Source of the DNA: Paramesorhizobium deserti
GTDB lineage: Bacteria; Pseudomonadota; Alphaproteobacteria; Rhizobiales; Rhizobiaceae
Length of the DNA stretch: 64,000 nt
Direction: 5' to 3'
Assembly (NCBI RefSeq): GCF_001558695.1
Contig: NZ_LNTU01000039.1
Span: forward strand, 62,001-126,000
The notes under the pieces are model-generated. The model worked only from the letters and a program-made list of their open reading frames with translations, was not told the DNA's origin and did no database searches. Positions 61,256-64,000 of the stretch are shown here, one piece after another. Position 1 is the stretch's first letter. Each line of letters begins with the position of its first letter. The position numbers and the translations under genes were made by a program.

Positions 61256-62196
61256 CAGTGCGGCAGTTGCGCCAGGAGCCGATTGCGCCTTTCAGCCATC
61301 AGCTCCAGCAGGGCATCTGCGGCTGGATTGGCCACCCGCGTTTCCGGTCGCAGCAATGCGACGTTGAACGGGATTTTCGGGGCGAAGGGTATCAGCCTGA
61401 CCCTGTCGTCCAGTTGCTCGACCGCCGTATAGGGATCGATGATCGCTATGCCGATACCCTGCTTCACCATCTCATATGCCGAAACCGAGAAGGTGGTCTC
61501 ATAGGCGGCATCCACCTTGACACCGCTGGATTGCAAGGCTTGGTCGAGGAGATGCCGTGCCGAGACGAAGGACGTCCAGGAGATGAACGGCCCCTGATGC
61601 AGGTCGACCGGGCCGAGCCGGCTGCGATCCGCGAGCGGGTGGTCGCGTGGGACCGCCGCGATATAGGGCGCATCGCTGAAAATCTCGGTGCGGAACCCGG
61701 AACGCCTGAACGGCGTCTCCGCCAGGCCGAAATCGATCTGCTGGGCGGCCGCCCATTCTTCGATCTTGACTGACATGCGCACATTCAGCGTAACCTTGGT
61801 CTTGGGCCAGTCCTGGCGGAACCGCGCGAGCAGATGCGGCACGAAATTGATGCCGAGGGCGGGCATCACCGCAAGGCTGATCTTGCCACCTTCCCCGCTC
61901 GCCAGCCGTGAAGCGAAGCTGCTCAGCGCCTCAAGCGAGACATAGGCGCGTTCGATTTCGTCGAGCAGCATGTGAGCGACGGGTGTCGGGGTGACCTGTC
62001 CCCTGCGCCGCTCGAAAAGCGAGACGCCGAGTTCATATTCCAACCTGTCGAGGAGCCGGCTCACGGCCGGTTGGCTGCGCCCCAGAAGCTCCGCCGCCCC
62101 GCTCACCGTGCCGGTCAGCATGACGGCGCGGAACGCCGCGTAATGCAGAAGGTTCAACGTACTTTTCAACGGCGTATGATCCTCCGCCGGATTCAT
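61255..62196 (-). CDS. LysR-family transcriptional regulator
   Basis: LysR regulator of 313 residues: HTH around Gly-Thr-Val-Ser-Gly-Ala-Ala-Glu-Leu-Leu-Gly-Arg-Ser-Gln-Pro-Ala-Val-Ser-Arg-Leu, effector domain with Gly-Lys-Ile-Ser-Leu-Ala-Val-Met-Pro. Upstream of and on the same strand as the GlpD-like/ABC operon, and 204 bases from the divergent ABC ATPase, so it could regulate either. The open frame continues far upstream, but ATG 62196 fits the family start. Confidence 0.9.
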   Translation of the reverse strand: MNPAEDHTPLKSTLNLLHYAAFRAVMLTGTVSGAAELLGRSQPAVSRLLDRLEYELGVSLFERRRGQVTPTPVAHMLLDEIERAYVSLEALSSFASRLASGEGGKISLAVMPALGINFVPHLLARFRQDWPKTKVTLNVRMSVKIEEWAAAQQIDFGLAETPFRRSGFRTEIFSDAPYIAAVPRDHPLADRSRLGPVDLHQGPFISWTSFVSARHLLDQALQSSGVKVDAAYETTFSVSAYEMVKQGIGIAIIDPYTAVEQLDDRVRLIPFAPKIPFNVALLRPETRVANPAADALLELMAERRNRLLAQLPH

Positions 62197-62375
62197 CAGA
62201 ACGATGTGCTCGCATTGCGCATGAGGTTGAGATTCCGGGCAAATAGCAAGCGGGCAATGACACGCATCATGAACGCACATTGTCACATGCTCCGGCAAGT
62301 GCCCGGATGTCATCTGCCCGTTATGATTGCCTCTTATAGCTTCGCCCGTTGAAGGAGGCGGGGTTTCGCCTTCCA

Positions 62376-62391
62376 TTGCACAGCTGTGCAA
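62376..62391. promoter_or_regulatory. Perfect 16-base palindrome before the ABC ATPase gene
   Basis: TTGCACAGCTGTGCAA is a perfect palindrome that reaches to within 10 bases of the ATG at 62401, overlapping the ribosome site AAAGGG. It is placed to act as a repressor site blocking transcription or, as RNA, to mask the ribosome site. Confidence 0.5.
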
Positions 62392-62400
62392 AGGGCAAAA

Positions 62401-63558
62401 ATGGATAACGGAACTTTTCTGCGCATTGCCGGCCTGTCGGCCGGATATGGCGCCACCCGGGTGCTGGAGCGGCTGGATCTCGATATCCGCAAGGGCGAAT
62501 TCGTCGCCCTGCTCGGCTCGTCGGGATGCGGCAAGACCACGCTCCTGCGGGCCGTCGCCGGCTTTGCAAAGCCCTCCGCCGGCTCCATCATCGTGGCGGG
62601 ACGGGACGTCACCCGCCTGCCGCCGGATCGACGCGGCATGGCGATGGTCTTCCAGTCCTATGCGCTCTGGTCGCATATGACGGTCGGGCAAAACATCGGC
62701 TATGGGCTGAAGCTGAAGGGACTGCCACGTACTGAAATCGCGCAGCGCGTCGGCGAACTGGAAGAGATGCTTGGCCTGACCGGTCTTGGGAGCCGCAAGC
62801 CAGCAGCTCTCTCCGGCGGGCAGCGCCAGCGTGTGGCACTCGGCCGGGCGCTTGCGATCAACCCGCAGATCCTGCTCCTCGACGAGCCGCTTTCCAATCT
62901 CGATGCGCGCATCCGCCTGAAGGTGCGCCACGATATCAGCGCGCTGCAGAAGCGGCTCGGCATCACCGCCGTCCACGTCACGCACGACCGGGAGGAAGCC
63001 ATGGTGATGGCCGACCGGATCGTCATCATGGATGCGGGCCGCATCGCCCAGCAGGGCACGCCGGAGGAGGTCTATAACCGCCCCGCCTCGCCTTTCGTCG
63101 CTGCCTTCATGGGCGCGGAGAATGTGCTTGAGCTTTCGGGCAATGTCGACGCCAGCGCGGTCGCGATCAAAGCGGGAGCGAACAACCACCGTTGTCTGCT
63201 GCCGCTTGGCGGCCGGACGCTCGAAAGCGGCATGTTCGAAGCACGTTTCCGGGCCGAGGCGGCGGAGCTGATGACGGGTGACGCCCCTGCCGGTGCGCCG
63301 GGTCAGGCGCTAGAGCTTTCCGGCCGTGTCGAAGCGGCGAGCTATCCCGGCGGCATCTGGCGGCATTCGATCCGCATAGGCGAAGCTCAAATTCTCGTCG
63401 ATGCCCCTCGCCCGTTCGAGCATGGCTCCGCGGTGCGCATCCGCATCCCCGCGGAAAAGCTCTTCCTTTTCAACACGCGGAGCGCGCATGAGCGCCCGCA
63501 CGCCCATTCCCTGCACGACGGCCGCAAAGGCCGCGTCCTGGAAGCATCCGAGACGTGA
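62401..63558 (+). CDS. ABC transporter ATP-binding protein (spermidine/iron/phosphonate type)
   Basis: ATPase of 385 residues: Walker A Gly-Ser-Ser-Gly-Cys-Gly-Lys-Thr-Thr, Leu-Ser-Gly-Gly-Gln-Arg-Gln-Arg, Walker B Leu-Leu-Leu-Asp-Glu-Pro-Leu-Ser-Asn-Leu-Asp, and His-Asp-Arg-Glu-Glu-Ala-Met switch, followed by a C-terminal TOBE regulatory domain (about 290-385). PotA/FbpC-like. A binding protein gene follows after 25 bases; permease genes should lie beyond the window. AAAGGG before ATG. Confidence 0.92.
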   Translation: MDNGTFLRIAGLSAGYGATRVLERLDLDIRKGEFVALLGSSGCGKTTLLRAVAGFAKPSAGSIIVAGRDVTRLPPDRRGMAMVFQSYALWSHMTVGQNIGYGLKLKGLPRTEIAQRVGELEEMLGLTGLGSRKPAALSGGQRQRVALGRALAINPQILLLDEPLSNLDARIRLKVRHDISALQKRLGITAVHVTHDREEAMVMADRIVIMDAGRIAQQGTPEEVYNRPASPFVAAFMGAENVLELSGNVDASAVAIKAGANNHRCLLPLGGRTLESGMFEARFRAEAAELMTGDAPAGAPGQALELSGRVEAASYPGGIWRHSIRIGEAQILVDAPRPFEHGSAVRIRIPAEKLFLFNTRSAHERPHAHSLHDGRKGRVLEASET

Positions 63559-63583
63559 TCATTCATCAATGGAGACGACACCC

Positions 63584-64000
63584 ATGAAGAGACTCCTTCA
63601 GGCGATGCTGGTTTTGGGCCTTGCGGCCTCACCGGCCAACGCAGCGGAACTTACCGTCATCACCGCCGGCGACCAGAACATGGTCGACTACATCAACGAA
63701 TATCTCGCACCGCTGTTCGAAGAACAGAACCCGGGAAATACGGTGCGCGCCGTCGGCACCGGCCCGGGCGACGCCGGATCGCAAAAGATCCTTGAGCGTT
63801 TCGAGGCACAGAAGAAGGCCGGTGCGGAGAAATGGGACACCGACGTTGCCGTCGTGCACGAGAAATTCGCCGGCCCGATGATCGAGGGCGGCTATCTCGA
63901 GGCCTATCGTGACAGGATCGCAACCGGAAAGATGGTCACGCGCGCCAATGCCGACATGGCGCTCGGCGCGAAGGTTACCGGCTATGTCATGCCGATGTTC
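63584..64000 (+). CDS. ABC transporter extracellular substrate-binding protein (partial)
   Basis: First 139 codons of a periplasmic binding protein cut by the window end. Signal peptide Met-Lys-Arg-Leu-Leu onwards with cleavage near Ala-Asn-Ala-Ala, then Glu-Leu-Thr-Val-Ile-Thr-Ala-Gly and an Asp-Val-Ala-Val-Val-His segment typical of family-1 (spermidine, iron or sugar) binding proteins. Partner of the upstream ATPase; ligand unknown. Confidence 0.88.
   Translation, partial: MKRLLQAMLVLGLAASPANAAELTVITAGDQNMVDYINEYLAPLFEEQNPGNTVRAVGTGPGDAGSQKILERFEAQKKAGAEKWDTDVAVVHEKFAGPMIEGGYLEAYRDRIATGKMVTRANADMALGAKVTGYVMPMF

Noticed and set aside
62197-63189. Long N-terminal extension of the LysR gene
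   Set aside because: The extension is antisense to the ABC ATPase gene; the LysR family start is at 62196.

Overview
The window is high-GC DNA from an alphaproteobacterium, most likely of the order Hyphomicrobiales (Rhizobiales). The evidence is a rhizobial-type (Rhc) type III secretion operon with the split secretin gene, many ABC uptake systems each paired with a LysR or LacI regulator, RIME-like palindromic repeats, and a Paracoccus/Methylobacterium-type methanol dehydrogenase operon. I cannot fix the genus. The mixture of secretion, toxin-antitoxin and catabolic cassettes looks like accessory DNA, perhaps a megaplasmid or chromid; that is inference.

Layout. 1-8.2 kb: plus-strand type III secretion operon sctC1 - 59-aa ORF - sctI - J - K - L - N - O - Q - R - S - T, mostly with 4-8 base overlaps. 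sctU, sctV, sctD and the secretin pore gene are not in the window. 8.2-11.3 kb: a convergent 1040-aa LysM protein with two tandem ~80-aa repeats and a late glycine-rich hydrophobic stretch, a candidate secreted substrate. 11.8-12.4 kb: higBA toxin-antitoxin pair under a promoter overlapped by a perfect dyad. 12.4-18.8 kb: minus-strand catabolic operon (ArgH-type C-N lyase, polar amino-acid ABC importer, MmgE/PrpD protein, polysaccharide-deacetylase-fold hydrolase) with a divergent LysR gene; the combination suggests breakdown of iminodisuccinate- or EDDS-like aminopolycarboxylates. 19.9-23.8 kb: GNAT acetyltransferase and a MarR-EmrA-EmrB efflux operon. 23.9-27.7 kb: FecBCD-like iron-complex importer and a divergent methyltransferase. 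27.7-30.1 kb: gluconate module (gluconokinase, gluconate 5-dehydrogenase-like SDR, LacI). 30.4-36.2 kb: ribose-type ABC importer with a PfkB kinase and a GatZ/KbaZ protein, fitting D-tagatose use, with two RIME-like repeat pairs, one inside the operon.

36.4-46.5 kb: complete minus-strand mxaFJGIRSACKLD operon for calcium-dependent, PQQ-linked methanol oxidation. MxaF carries the MxaF-type Ala, not the lanthanide Asp of XoxF. Strong RNA hairpins lie at the mxaF/mxaJ and mxaI/mxaR boundaries. Divergently, 47.2-50.0 kb holds a lipoprotein, a NarX-type sensor kinase and a LuxR-type response regulator, matching the moxZYX arrangement of Paracoccus. Then comes a ZIP metal-transporter gene broken by one in-frame stop codon.

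51-62.2 kb: LysR, HAD hydrolase, FAD amine oxidoreductase, a trimethylamine-dehydrogenase/N-methylproline-demethylase-like flavoprotein, a polar amino-acid ABC importer, a GlpD-like flavoprotein and a second LysR, probably an oxidative amine or N-methyl-amino-acid pathway. 62.4-64 kb: start of another ABC importer (ATPase, then a binding protein cut by the window edge). No rRNA, tRNA, CRISPR array or intact insertion sequence was seen.
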